DNA of 7,272 nt from an uncultured Robiginitomaculum sp. (lineage in GTDB: Bacteria; Pseudomonadota; Alphaproteobacteria; Caulobacterales; Maricaulaceae). How positions within the stretch are numbered: position 1 is the stretch's first letter; the number at the start of each line of letters is the position of its first letter. The notes under the pieces were generated by a model. It had not been told where the DNA came from, did no database searches, and saw only the letters and a list, made by a program, of their open reading frames with translations. Position numbers and translations under genes: made by a program. Of this stretch, positions 1 to 6,950 are shown piece after piece. The stretch is from assembly GCA_938003555.1 (NCBI GenBank), contig CALKXN010000080.1, positions 1 to 7,272 on the forward strand. The letters run 5' to 3'.

Positions 1-319
1 TTAACTGGGCTTGATTCAGATCACTGGTGCCAATTTTGACTTCGACCAAGGCGCTCCATGATGTTTTCTGATCAAGAGATATGAGCGCGTCAGGTATGTC
101 CTTATCTGTCACCCGCCCTCCGATCGAGGGGCGTAGAAGGCAAGAATAATCGTCTCCGCTCTTGTAAGCCTTTTGACCAATCGTATTTAGAAGAGCATCG
201 CGAAAAGGATAAACAAGGTCAATTACCGAGAAAAAGATGCATGTTGCGCGGTCTTCGAGACCATTTGCCATCATCGGAAACAGTGTTGCGGCTTGACCGC
301 CTTTGAATGGTTCTGACAT
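1..319 (-). CDS. Partial PD-(D/E)XK nuclease-like protein, N-terminal 106 residues
   Basis: This is an open frame on the minus strand that starts at ATG 317-319 and runs off the left edge, so only the first 106 residues are visible. The start follows a strong G-rich ribosome binding site (TGGGGGG) about 4 bases upstream. Near the visible end are P76-D77, then a strand-like stretch ALVEVKI with E93 and K95. A PD, a gap of about 15 residues, then E-x-K is the signature of the PD-(D/E)XK nuclease fold, and the following GTSDLNQAQL resembles the helix after that motif. Many such proteins are annotated only as hypothetical; some belong to restriction, repair or defence systems. The substrate and full length cannot be told. 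It is divergent from cobT with a 99-bp gap and uses rarer codons (CTA, ATA, TCA) more than cobT does. The frame is solid; the fold assignment is moderately sure; the function is unknown. Confidence 0.7.
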   Translation of the reverse strand, partial: MSEPFKGGQAATLFPMMANGLEDRATCIFFSVIDLVYPFRDALLNTIGQKAYKSGDDYSCLLRPSIGGRVTDKDIPDALISLDQKTSWSALVEVKIGTSDLNQAQL

Positions 320-373
320 AATCCCCCCAGATAATTACTTTGTCTTATTCAGTGTTCGATTTTTTTTGCCCCA

Positions 374-385
374 CTTGTCAACAAG
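374..385. promoter_or_regulatory. Small dyad in the divergent nuclease-like/cobT promoter region
   Basis: CTTGT-CA-ACAAG forms a 5-bp inverted repeat with a 2-base centre, in the AT-rich 99-bp gap between two divergent genes. Read on the minus strand it contains TTGACA (376-381), a consensus -35 box, but no good -10 lies 16-18 bases further on. It could be an operator or a promoter part. The evidence is position and symmetry only. No cobalamin riboswitch is visible before cobT. Confidence 0.2.
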
Positions 386-418
386 AAAACAGTTTAGAGT
401 TGTTTTCGGAAAAACTTA

Positions 419-2275
419 ATGTCCAACGAAACCCCAAAAGAAACGCTCAAACGCGCGCTGGCTTATACGGCGAAAGCCTTGTCGGGTGACCAAGAGCTTG
501 AGGTGAGTTTTGGCGGGGAGATTGCGGGGATTACGCGCGGGCAGATGAGTCTGCCCAACCCGCCGTCAAAGCCCACGGATGGCGCACTCGCAAAAGCGCG
601 CGGCGAAGCGGACGCGCTTGCGCTGCGCCTTGCCTTTCATGACGCCGATATATTTGCGGCGAGCCAGCCCAAGCACGGCACGCCGCGCGCAATATATGAA
701 GCGCTAGAGCAGGCCCGCGTCGAGAGTATTGGCGCAAAGTCGCTGGCGGGGGTTTCCGATAATTTGCAGGCCGCAAATGATGCCCGCGCGCGCCGCAAAG
801 GCTTTCACAAAGGCGGACTGGAAAAAGACGACTTCCCCATCCACGAAGCCGTTGGATTGCTGGCGCGCGAAGTGTTCTCAGGCCGAAAGCTTCCGGCTGG
901 AACCGCAGGCATTATGGATGTGTGGCGCGATCACATTACGTCGGCGGGCGGGGACACGCTGGCCAAATTAGCCGGCGATCTGGAGAACACCGAAGGGTTC
1001 GCAAGGCTCGCCCGCGACTTTATTACCGACCTGTCTTATGGCGATGATTTAGCAGAGCCCGAAGAGAGCGACGAGGCCGAAGAGGAAAGTTCCGAGCAGG
1101 AAGACCAAAACCCTAACGCGCAAGACGAGCAGGAAGAGCAAGACACGCCCGGCCAGATGGAAGTGGCCGAGGCCGACAGTCAAGACGAAGCGGGCGATGA
1201 TCAAACGGACGAAATTGACGCCGATATGATTGAGGGCGATAGCGACGATTCCAGTGAAGACGCCGCCTCGACCACCCCGCCCCAGCGCGGCGCGCGGCAT
1301 AATTCCGGCCCCGAATATGGCGTCTATACCACCAAATTTGACGAAACGATTAAGGCCGAAGATCTGTGCGATAATGAGGAACTCACCCGCCTACGCGGTT
1401 ATTTGGACGGCCATATGGCGGGACTGTCCAGCGTCATTTCGCGTCTGGCCAATCGCCTGCAACGCCGCCTCCTCGCGCAGCAGCAGCGCAGTTGGACCTT
1501 TGATTTAGAGGAAGGCATGCTGGACACGGCGCGCCTGACGCGCGTGGTCACGGACCCCATGCAGCCTTTGTCATTCAAAGAAGAAAAAGAAACCGATTTC
1601 CGCGACACTGTGGTTTCAATCGTGATTGATAATTCCGGCTCTATGCGCGGGCGGCCGATTATGGTTGCCGCCGTATGCGCCGATATTCTCGCCCGAACCC
1701 TAGAGCGCTGCGGGGTGAAGGCTGAAATTTTAGGATTTACCACCAAGGCGTGGAAAGGCGGCACGAGTTTCCAAGAGTGGCTTAGCGCCGGGAAACCCAA
1801 AACGCCGGGACGCCTGAATGATCTGCGCCATATTATTTATAAATCCGCCGATATGCCGTGGCGCCGCGCCAAGAATAATCTGGGCCTGATGATGCGCGAA
1901 GGGTTGTTGAAAGAGAACATTGACGGCGAAGCGCTCGAATGGGCGTTATCGCGCTTGCAAGCGCGCCCCGAGCAGCGCCGCATCATGATGGTCATATCCG
2001 ACGGCGCGCCCGTCGACGATGCTACGCAGAGCCATAATACATCCGGCCTATTAGAGGCGCATCTGCGTCAAGTCATCGATAAGATTGAGAATCGCACTTC
2101 TGTTGAGCTCGTCGCCATCGGCATCGGCCACGACGTCACCCGCTGGTACTCCCGCGCCGTAACAATAATGGACGTCGAACAGCTCGGCGGAGCCATGACA
2201 GAAAAGCTAGCGGAACTTTTTGACGAAAAACCCAAGGGCATGCGCGGGCGAAAGAAACGCGGGCGAGCGGCTTAA
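419..2275 (+). CDS. cobT: Cobaltochelatase subunit CobT
   Basis: CobT is a subunit of the ATP-dependent cobaltochelatase (CobN-CobS-CobT), which inserts Co2+ into hydrogenobyrinic acid a,c-diamide in the aerobic vitamin B12 pathway; it acts in the cytoplasm. The protein has 618 residues, close to the usual size. Residues 1 to about 205 form the conserved N-terminal region. Residues about 209-285 are a very acidic linker full of D and E, typical of the family. Next come [11 protein letters not shown] (from 299) and a helical stretch rich in R and Q. A C-terminal von Willebrand A domain follows, with a complete MIDAS metal site: D404-x-S406-x-S408, threonines 441-442 and D528 in ISDGAP. The tail is basic ([10 protein letters not shown]). 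The ATG has only a weak upstream GGAAAAA, but no better start is seen. The AAA+ partner cobS, often just upstream, is absent; the upstream gene is divergent, so cobT seems to have its own promoter. Confidence 0.96.
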   Translation: MSNETPKETLKRALAYTAKALSGDQELEVSFGGEIAGITRGQMSLPNPPSKPTDGALAKARGEADALALRLAFHDADIFAASQPKHGTPRAIYEALEQARVESIGAKSLAGVSDNLQAANDARARRKGFHKGGLEKDDFPIHEAVGLLAREVFSGRKLPAGTAGIMDVWRDHITSAGGDTLAKLAGDLENTEGFARLARDFITDLSYGDDLAEPEESDEAEEESSEQEDQNPNAQDEQEEQDTPGQMEVAEADSQDEAGDDQTDEIDADMIEGDSDDSSEDAASTTPPQRGARHNSGPEYGVYTTKFDETIKAEDLCDNEELTRLRGYLDGHMAGLSSVISRLANRLQRRLLAQQQRSWTFDLEEGMLDTARLTRVVTDPMQPLSFKEEKETDFRDTVVSIVIDNSGSMRGRPIMVAAVCADILARTLERCGVKAEILGFTTKAWKGGTSFQEWLSAGKPKTPGRLNDLRHIIYKSADMPWRRAKNNLGLMMREGLLKENIDGEALEWALSRLQARPEQRRIMMVISDGAPVDDATQSHNTSGLLEAHLRQVIDKIENRTSVELVAIGIGHDVTRWYSRAVTIMDVEQLGGAMTEKLAELFDEKPKGMRGRKKRGRAA

Positions 2276-2378
2276 TTTCATTTAAGCGGCCCTCTTCGAG
2301 TTAAATTTTACGCTGAACCGTGATAGGCGTCACGCCGCGAAACCTCATTACACATCATATTACACCTCCTTTTCATGT

Positions 2379-2382
2379 GGAG
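2379..2382 (+). promoter_or_regulatory. Ribosome binding site fixing the start of the 585-aa gene
   Basis: GGAG lies 7 bases before ATG 2390-2392. An in-frame ATG at 2375 has no purine-rich site before it, so 2390 is the better start and removes five residues (MWRYN). CTCC at 2366-2369 could pair with this GGAG across a 9-base loop and mask it, but a 4-bp stem is weak. Confidence 0.6.
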
Positions 2383-2389
2383 ATATAAT

Positions 2390-4147
2390 ATGCCAAATTT
2401 TACAAACTTAGACCTTAGACGCGACGCCACCGCATTCATTCCGTGGCGCCCATGGTGGTTTCGCAAGTGCAAGCCTCGCATTCTTGTCGTCACCGATGGC
2501 GGACTAAATTATCGTTCAAATAGCGGTTTCGGGCTGTCGCGCTTTATTGAAGCGATTGCGCATCACAGCTCTTCGACGCTCAAGCCCCAAGTGACGCTCG
2601 CTCATCGTAATGGTCACATAACACCCATTACGATTGCCAATGTCAGTTATGATGTCGCGACAGGCTTCAATTTTGCGAATGCGACACCGGCGGTCACACT
2701 TTCCCATTATGACCAAGTGTGGTTATTTGGCGTTAGCGGCTCCCCCATTTCAAACGCGGAAGTTCAAGTTCTCTCTGACTTTATGAATTCCGGCGGCGGC
2801 GTTTTTGCGACGGGCGACCATGCTGCATTGGGATCAGGTATGGGGGCGCGCCTGCCGCGCATTAGACATATGCGCGAATGGAACGCCGTGCCGATGGGGC
2901 TTGAAGCCTTGCCTCTTGCCCTTGAGCGTATTGATACGGTCACAAATCCAGGCCCCGATGGCGCCTATCAATTTGAGGATCAATCCGATGATATACCGCA
3001 GCGGATATTCCCAAATTATAGCGTCACAGGGCCAGGATTTGGCAATTGGACAGCCACGATACACCCTGTCCTAAGATTACCCGGAGCGATGGCGACGCGC
3101 GATACGAGTGCTGCAAATTTTGCAACAGGAAGCGGCTTGCAGCACAATAGTCATTTCTTTTCTAATGACATGGACTGCTTGCCGGATCATCCGCACGAAA
3201 GTGAATGTTACGAAGTCTCTACGACGACAAATGCAAATGAGCTTAACGGCACATTTAATCTTGCCGGGCTTAATTTTGCAGAGTTTCCGGCGAAAGCTTC
3301 CGGCGGCGGTAAAGTGGGCTCTGAAATCCTCGCCTTTGCCGTCTCAGGGGGCCGCACAGTGTGGAACGGAGCCTGGAAGCCGCCTGTTCGTCCGCGTATG
3401 TTTGGCGCAATGTCAGGCTTTGACGGACATCTCGCAAATCCGCTCCCCGGTAAAGCGGCGCGTCCGGGACGCATTATGTGCGACGCAACATGGCATCATT
3501 TTGTGAACGTCAATTTGGATGGCATTGGCAGCAGTCGTCAGGGCCTAGGCAGTTGGGCGGGCAATGTGTTTTCCCCCTCTCCGGCGCTTCTTAAAATCTA
3601 CAAATATTATCAGAATATGGTGAGTTGGTTACAACCCTCAAACCGTGTGTGGTGTAGATATGTCATTTACGTGCACCATGTTTTGGTCCGCAGTGACATT
3701 GCGGAAGAGTTTTTTGACATTCAAGGCATCAAAGACCCCAGAGAAGTCACGGCTTTGGGCCTCGCGCTTGCCAGTCAAATTGACAGAGAATTTGGGGCGG
3801 GTGCTGCATTTGAACTTGTCCGCTCAGGTTTAAATGAAGTGCGCGGCGGTCAAGAAATCGCGCAATTGCTCGGCACGCATGAGGCGAAACTTTCCCCGGA
3901 TGATGCCGCCAATATATTTGGCTTCACGCTCGGACAAATTGCGAAGAGCATTATTCCGAAAATGCCGCTAAATGTGGATGAAAAATTTGAAGAAAGCGGT
4001 CGGTCAGAAAAACTCCATGAAGACCTTGAGAGTATCGTTCAAAAGAAAATTTCATCCTTTGCGAAAGAAGCAGTCGAGATTCAAATGAAGGCGATCTCAG
4101 ATCAGTCCCGACGCAGTAGAGCTGCGCTGAAACGAGCGACGGATTAA
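2390..4147 (+). CDS. Uncharacterised protein, probable class I glutamine amidotransferase/ThuA-like fold
   Basis: The protein has 585 residues from the start with a good ribosome binding site. I do not recognise a named function. The N-terminal half looks like an alpha/beta domain of the glutamine amidotransferase-like superfamily: an early strand (RILVVTDGG), then YDQVWLFG, a helix, and GGGVFATGDHAALG with G142-D143-H144 where amidotransferases carry their catalytic Cys. No Cys is present there, so glutamine hydrolysis is unlikely; ThuA-like sugar-metabolism proteins also lack it. Other motifs that look conserved are DQSDDIPQ (197-204), LPDHPHESEC (264-273) and ATWHHFVNVNL (from 366), rich in Asp and His as in a metal or catalytic site. 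From about residue 425 the protein is mainly helical, and the last 55 residues are highly charged. No signal peptide or membrane segment is evident. It lies 114 bp after cobT in the same direction and ends before a palindromic terminator. The fold is an inference; the role is unknown. Confidence 0.85.
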   Translation: MPNFTNLDLRRDATAFIPWRPWWFRKCKPRILVVTDGGLNYRSNSGFGLSRFIEAIAHHSSSTLKPQVTLAHRNGHITPITIANVSYDVATGFNFANATPAVTLSHYDQVWLFGVSGSPISNAEVQVLSDFMNSGGGVFATGDHAALGSGMGARLPRIRHMREWNAVPMGLEALPLALERIDTVTNPGPDGAYQFEDQSDDIPQRIFPNYSVTGPGFGNWTATIHPVLRLPGAMATRDTSAANFATGSGLQHNSHFFSNDMDCLPDHPHESECYEVSTTTNANELNGTFNLAGLNFAEFPAKASGGGKVGSEILAFAVSGGRTVWNGAWKPPVRPRMFGAMSGFDGHLANPLPGKAARPGRIMCDATWHHFVNVNLDGIGSSRQGLGSWAGNVFSPSPALLKIYKYYQNMVSWLQPSNRVWCRYVIYVHHVLVRSDIAEEFFDIQGIKDPREVTALGLALASQIDREFGAGAAFELVRSGLNEVRGGQEIAQLLGTHEAKLSPDDAANIFGFTLGQIAKSIIPKMPLNVDEKFEESGRSEKLHEDLESIVQKKISSFAKEAVEIQMKAISDQSRRSRAALKRATD

Positions 4148-4174
4148 AGACACGCCGCCATCATCACATAATGA

Positions 4175-4202
4175 ATAAGCCCGCTCAATTGAGCGGGCTT
4201 AT
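4175..4202. terminator. Perfect 28-bp palindrome, probable bidirectional terminator
   Basis: The half-site ATAAGCCCGCTCAA (4175-4188) is followed directly by its exact reverse complement (4189-4202). It lies between the ends of two convergent genes, 27 bases after the 585-aa gene and 25 bases after the desaturase stop. The GC-rich core flanked by AAT/TTAT on both sides suits an intrinsic terminator working both ways. The U tracts are short, so efficiency is uncertain. Confidence 0.75.
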
Positions 4203-4227
4203 CTGTATTGAAATTATCAGCAAGATT

Positions 4228-5235
4228 TTAAGCCGCTTTGAGCTGTTTATAGCCGGTAAAGCTAATCATCTGTTTGGTGCGTTCACACCACAGCGCCAGC
4301 TTCACGCATTTAAAGCTTTGCCACAATGTCAAGCGCCCAACCTGTTTGAGCTCAGGGTGAGCCTTTAAGATTTTGGGCAAATGATAAAATGGAATACGGC
4401 TAGACAGGTGATGGACGTGGTGCACACCGATATTGCCTGTAATCCACATCAGCGGCGCGGGAAGGTCGTAATAGGAGCTACCCTGCAGCGCGGCATGTTC
4501 ACGGTTCCATTCGCCAGTTCGTGACCAATGGGTTTCGTCAAATTGATGCTGCACATAAAACATCCAGACCCCGATAGAGGCCCCAATCAAGATTGTCGGC
4601 ACTTGGATCAGCAAAAAGGCTTTGATCCCCACGCCCCAGATTAAAAGCGCGTAAAGCGCGATCACGCCGGCATTTGTCGCCATCGCGCTAATCCACGGTT
4701 GAGACTTGTTCAGGCGATCTCCCCATGGCAGGCGATGCTGCATGATAAAGACATAAGCTGGGCCAATGCCGAACATGACGACAGGGTGACGATAGGCGCG
4801 ATATTTGAACTTCCCAAATTTGGATAGCGCGTCATATTCCGCCACGGTCAGCGTGATAATATCATCGCCAATGCCGCGGCGGTCCAGATTTCCGGAACCT
4901 GCATGATGAAGCGCATGGCCGCGCTTCCACACATCATAAGGCGTTAAGGTGAGCACGCCAATGACGCGCCCGACCCAATCATTGGCGGCCTTGTGCGAGA
5001 ACATCGCGCTGTGCCCGCAATCATGCTGAATAATGAAGAGGCGAACAATGAAGCCTCCGGCGGGGATAACGCCGAGAAGCGCCCAATATTGACCCATGCC
5101 CAGCAAAGCCCACATCCCCGACCACAGCGCCAAAAGCGGCGCCAAAGTGATAATCACTTCCCAGATAGCACGGCTGTCTTTGGGATTACGGTAGGGCGCA
5201 AGGCGGGCAAACCAAGTCTTTGCGGTAGTAGGCAT
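4228..5235 (-). CDS. Membrane fatty acid desaturase (DesA/omega-desaturase-like)
   Basis: This 335-residue integral membrane di-iron enzyme should introduce a double bond into fatty acyl chains of membrane lipids, using O2 and electrons from a ferredoxin- or cytochrome-type donor. All three histidine boxes are present: H71-DCG-H75, H107-ALHH-111 and H272-HVHH-276, with an additional QHQFDETHW near 229-237. Hydrophobic segments lie at about 27-47, 51-70, 150-165, 185-210 and 212-228, giving the usual layout with the His boxes on the cytoplasmic side. The HDCGH and HHVHH forms match acyl-lipid delta-12/omega-3-type desaturases, but regiospecificity cannot be read from sequence. The ATG at 5233-5235 has only a modest AGAG upstream. 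The gene is downstream of rpmB on the same strand, but a strong terminator lies between, so it probably has its own promoter in the 97-bp gap. It shares a palindromic terminator with the convergent 585-aa gene. Confidence 0.92.
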   Translation of the reverse strand: MPTTAKTWFARLAPYRNPKDSRAIWEVIITLAPLLALWSGMWALLGMGQYWALLGVIPAGGFIVRLFIIQHDCGHSAMFSHKAANDWVGRVIGVLTLTPYDVWKRGHALHHAGSGNLDRRGIGDDIITLTVAEYDALSKFGKFKYRAYRHPVVMFGIGPAYVFIMQHRLPWGDRLNKSQPWISAMATNAGVIALYALLIWGVGIKAFLLIQVPTILIGASIGVWMFYVQHQFDETHWSRTGEWNREHAALQGSSYYDLPAPLMWITGNIGVHHVHHLSSRIPFYHLPKILKAHPELKQVGRLTLWQSFKCVKLALWCERTKQMISFTGYKQLKAA

Positions 5236-5332
5236 ATGATGTTCTCTGTCATGAATTTCGAATCTGAGCCCACCGTGGGGGGAATTGGGTTTCTAAACAA
5301 TGAAACCCCGCAGATTATGACCAATAAGACAT

Positions 5333-5359
5333 AAAAAAACCCGCCTCAGAGGGCGGGTT
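5333..5359 (-). terminator. Intrinsic terminator of rpmB
   Basis: Read on the minus strand, AACCCGCC and GGCGGGTT (arms 5352-5359 and 5338-5345) form an 8-bp GC-rich stem with a 6-base loop. The stem runs into a stretch of seven T (5333-5339 on the plus strand are A). It begins 22 bases after the rpmB stop codon, which is textbook placement, and it should insulate the desaturase gene from rpmB transcription. Confidence 0.9.
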
Positions 5360-5381
5360 GTCTTAAAATCTAAGTTAAAGC

Positions 5382-5678
5382 TTATGCAGCTTCGACTTCT
5401 GCCGTCTTTTTGATCAAGGCGCGCTTAATCTTTTTGGCTTTTTCAGTCAGTTTGGCGTTTTTTGTGCCTGTAAGGAAGCCGTCAAGGCCGCCTTTAAATT
5501 CAACAGTACGCAAAGTCGCTGCTGTGATGCGGACACGGTATTTTTGGCCCAGCGCTTCGGAAACCAAAGACACATTACACAGATTAGGTTCAAAACGACG
5601 ACGTGTGCGACGCTTTGAATGGGATACGTTATTTCCGGACATTGGGCCGGTGCCGAGTAGATCGCAAGTGCGGGACAT
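5382..5678 (-). CDS. rpmB: 50S ribosomal protein L28
   Basis: L28 is a small basic protein of the large ribosomal subunit. The 98-residue product starts MSRTCDLLGTGPMSGNNVSH, the conserved L28 N terminus (C-x-L-x-G-x-GP-x-x-GNNVSH). It continues with SKRRTRRRFEPNL, a strand region around YRVRITAATLRTVEFKGGLD, and a Lys/Ala-rich tail (AKKIKRALIKK) as in alphaproteobacterial L28. Length fits this group. A good Shine-Dalgarno GAGGAA (5684-5689 on the plus strand) precedes the ATG. The gene stands alone with its own terminator and a possible structured leader. It is divergent from the DUF3108 gene with a roughly 200-bp shared promoter region. Confidence 0.97.
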   Translation of the reverse strand: MSRTCDLLGTGPMSGNNVSHSKRRTRRRFEPNLCNVSLVSEALGQKYRVRITAATLRTVEFKGGLDGFLTGTKNAKLTEKAKKIKRALIKKTAEVEAA

Positions 5679-5710
5679 TGTAATTCCTCACAGAATAGTA
5701 ATTTGGTTAG

Positions 5711-5739
5711 GCGTGGCTACACCCTTAAAGGGGTCACGC
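5711..5739 (-). promoter_or_regulatory. Hairpin in the rpmB mRNA leader
   Basis: On the minus strand, GCGTG (5735-5739) and CACGC (5711-5715) form an outer 5-bp stem. ACCC and GGGT form an inner stem with a CTTTAA loop, leaving a 5-base bulge (GTAGC) on the 3' side. It sits about 20 bases before the Shine-Dalgarno and right where a transcript from the proposed promoter would begin. Bulged hairpins of this kind occur in ribosomal protein leaders that bind their own product, but I know of no described L28 element that it matches. Confidence 0.35.
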
Positions 5740-5750
5740 AAAGATGGCGG

Positions 5751-5780
5751 GACATAAACTATTCGTGAGGCCACCGTCAA
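5751..5780 (-). promoter_or_regulatory. Candidate rpmB promoter
   Basis: On the minus strand TTGACG (plus-strand 5775-5780) is a good -35 box, followed after 18 bases by TATGTC (5751-5756) as a weak -10. Alphaproteobacterial housekeeping promoters often have strong TTGAC -35 boxes and loose -10 boxes. Transcription would start near 5744, giving a leader of about 65 nt that opens with the hairpin. Confidence 0.4.
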
Positions 5781-5872
5781 CCCGTGTGCTGTTCATAATT
5801 GGGCTAATATCCATACTATATAGAGTTATTACACGTCTTATCCCCCAATAGACGTAAAAGGGCAATATTTTG

Positions 5873-5877
5873 AAAGG
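5873..5877 (+). promoter_or_regulatory. Ribosome binding site deciding the DUF3108 start
   Basis: AAAGG (part of GAAAGG) lies 7 bases before ATG 5885 and 4 bases before ATG 5882. A TTG codon at 5870 is also in frame but overlaps this site and would need another one. The 5885 ATG is favoured, giving MTKRIKTL at the N terminus. Confidence 0.5.
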
Positions 5878-5884
5878 TTTGATG

Positions 5885-6751
5885 ATGACAAAACGCATTA
5901 AAACTCTCGTTGTAACAACCGCCATGTTGACGCTCGGCGTCGCTATTGGCGCTATGATTCCCGCTCTCGCGCAGGCACAGGCCACAGAAGCGCGCGCAGC
6001 GATCACGGCACCTTCCGCTGATTTAATCACCCGTTTTAAGGTCGACTATACAGGTTCGCTCTTTATTTTCCCGCTCGGCGAGATGACCGTCACAGGCGCA
6101 AAAGACAGCAATAGCTATAGCATGCGCGCCGATATGCGCGCCGCCGGCCTGGGTAAAATCGCCAAAGACGGCAATATGTGGTCCACCAGCCAAGGCTTTT
6201 TTCGCCAAAACAGCGTGCGCCCTATCAATCACGTCATTCAAAAGTTAAATGAGAAGGGCCGCCGCGTTGAGATCAATTATGACGGCGCCGGAAACCCGAC
6301 ATCCAGCATTGTGCCGCGTTTTGGCTCTATGGGCGTGCCGCCCGCAAATGAGGTCGAGCGCCGCAACTCTGTCGATGCACTCTCCGCGATCATGCAATTT
6401 ATGTCCATTGGGCATGTCTATGGCTCTGAGCCTTGCACTGGCTCCATTCCGGTCTTTGACGGCAAGCAGCATTTTAACATGAACTTGACCCCTGCCGGCA
6501 ATAAGACGCTTAACCAAAGCAGCTATAAGGGCGAGACCGTGCGCTGTAATCTTTATATGGAAAATGTCTCCGGCTATGACCCCGAAGATCTCTTGACCGA
6601 AGAAGAAGCCAGCACACCGCTCGTGATCTATTTGGCCGACTATCAGGACGCCAAAATGTGGGTCCCTGTGCGTTTTGATTATCGCGTCTCCGGTATCAAA
6701 GTAAATATCCGCGCAACAGATATCCATATTGTGACCGCGCCGAAGGAGTAG
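5885..6751 (+). CDS. Secreted DUF3108-family protein
   Basis: The product has 288 residues from ATG 5885 (289 or 293 if ATG 5882 or TTG 5870 is used). It begins with a clear Sec signal peptide: basic MTKRIK, a hydrophobic run through LVVTTAMLTLGVAIGAMIPAL, and AQAQA as the likely cleavage site, so it should be periplasmic or envelope-located. The mature part fits DUF3108: YTGSLFIFPLGEMTVTG opening, an RNSVDALSAIM helix in the middle, then CTGSIPVFDGK and VRCNLYMENVSGY. C184 and C221 in those motifs could form a disulfide. The end (KMWVPVRFDYRVSGIKVNIRATDI) is a run of beta strands, suggesting a beta-rich fold. No catalytic motif is seen and the family has no firm function. It is divergent from rpmB, a pairing I recall from other alphaproteobacteria. 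Family assignment is good; role is unknown. Confidence 0.88.
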   Translation: MTKRIKTLVVTTAMLTLGVAIGAMIPALAQAQATEARAAITAPSADLITRFKVDYTGSLFIFPLGEMTVTGAKDSNSYSMRADMRAAGLGKIAKDGNMWSTSQGFFRQNSVRPINHVIQKLNEKGRRVEINYDGAGNPTSSIVPRFGSMGVPPANEVERRNSVDALSAIMQFMSIGHVYGSEPCTGSIPVFDGKQHFNMNLTPAGNKTLNQSSYKGETVRCNLYMENVSGYDPEDLLTEEEASTPLVIYLADYQDAKMWVPVRFDYRVSGIKVNIRATDIHIVTAPKE

Positions 6752-6782
6752 TTTAAAACTATCCCTGTTTTAAACGGGGATA
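6751..6782 (+). terminator. Alternative hairpins at the DUF3108 stop codon, possible weak terminator
   Basis: GTTTAAAAC (6751-6759) is the exact reverse complement of GTTTTAAAC (6767-6775), a 9-bp AT-rich stem whose loop is TATCCCT. That loop's TATCCC (6760-6765) is itself complementary to GGGATA (6777-6782). Both stems cannot form fully at once because the connecting loops are 0-1 base. The second stem is followed by TATGTTTT, so it may end transcription weakly. Confidence 0.35.
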
Positions 6783-6831
6783 TATGTTTTGGCGTTTACC
6801 CTGACCCTTTGCGATTCTCCGTCCTTCCCAC

Positions 6832-6859
6832 CCCGCTCATCCCTGCGCAGGCAGGGATC
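6832..6859 (+). repeat. REP-like palindromic repeat, left arm
   Basis: This 28-base unit is the exact reverse complement of 6951-6978. It contains its own hairpin: ATCCCTGC (6839-6846), loop GCAG, GCAGGGAT (6851-6858), preceded by CCCGCTC. Repeats of the ATCCCTGC-GCAGGGAT type are familiar as dispersed intergenic palindromes in alphaproteobacteria, where they resemble REP elements. Confidence 0.85.
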
Positions 6860-6950
6860 TGTTCTGTGACGCGTAAGATATTGTAAGTGCGCGTAATTTC
6901 CGCTCGTATCGAAAGATATACTCATGCGGCGGGGCCGCAGCTTTGCAAAA

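Noticed and set aside
320..418. Cobalamin riboswitch ahead of cobT
   Set aside because: The 99-bp gap is too short and AT-rich, and no B12-box-like sequence is present.
1045..1282. Highly acidic low-complexity stretch in cobT as a possible insertion
   Set aside because: An acidic linker between the N-terminal region and the von Willebrand A domain is normal for CobT, and the total length fits the family.
1399..1800. 133-codon minus-strand open frame opposite cobT
   Set aside because: It overlaps the von Willebrand A domain of cobT; the Arg/Ser-rich translation is a reverse-strand artefact.
5269..5279. CCCAC-C-GTGGG dyad upstream of the desaturase as an operator
   Set aside because: The 11-bp dyad is real but short, and it matches no fatty-acid regulator site I can name.
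4993..5334. 113-codon plus-strand open frame opposite the start of the desaturase
   Set aside because: It covers the first histidine box of a clear desaturase on the other strand and runs into the rpmB terminator.
5792..5819. TTCATA and TACTAT, 16 bases apart, as a DUF3108 promoter
   Set aside because: Both boxes are weak and the region is AT-rich, so such matches are expected by chance. A promoter is needed somewhere here but I cannot place it.
6245..6727. 160-codon minus-strand open frame inside the DUF3108 gene
   Set aside because: It lies wholly opposite a well-supported secreted protein gene and its composition (many H, I and A) is that of an antisense shadow.
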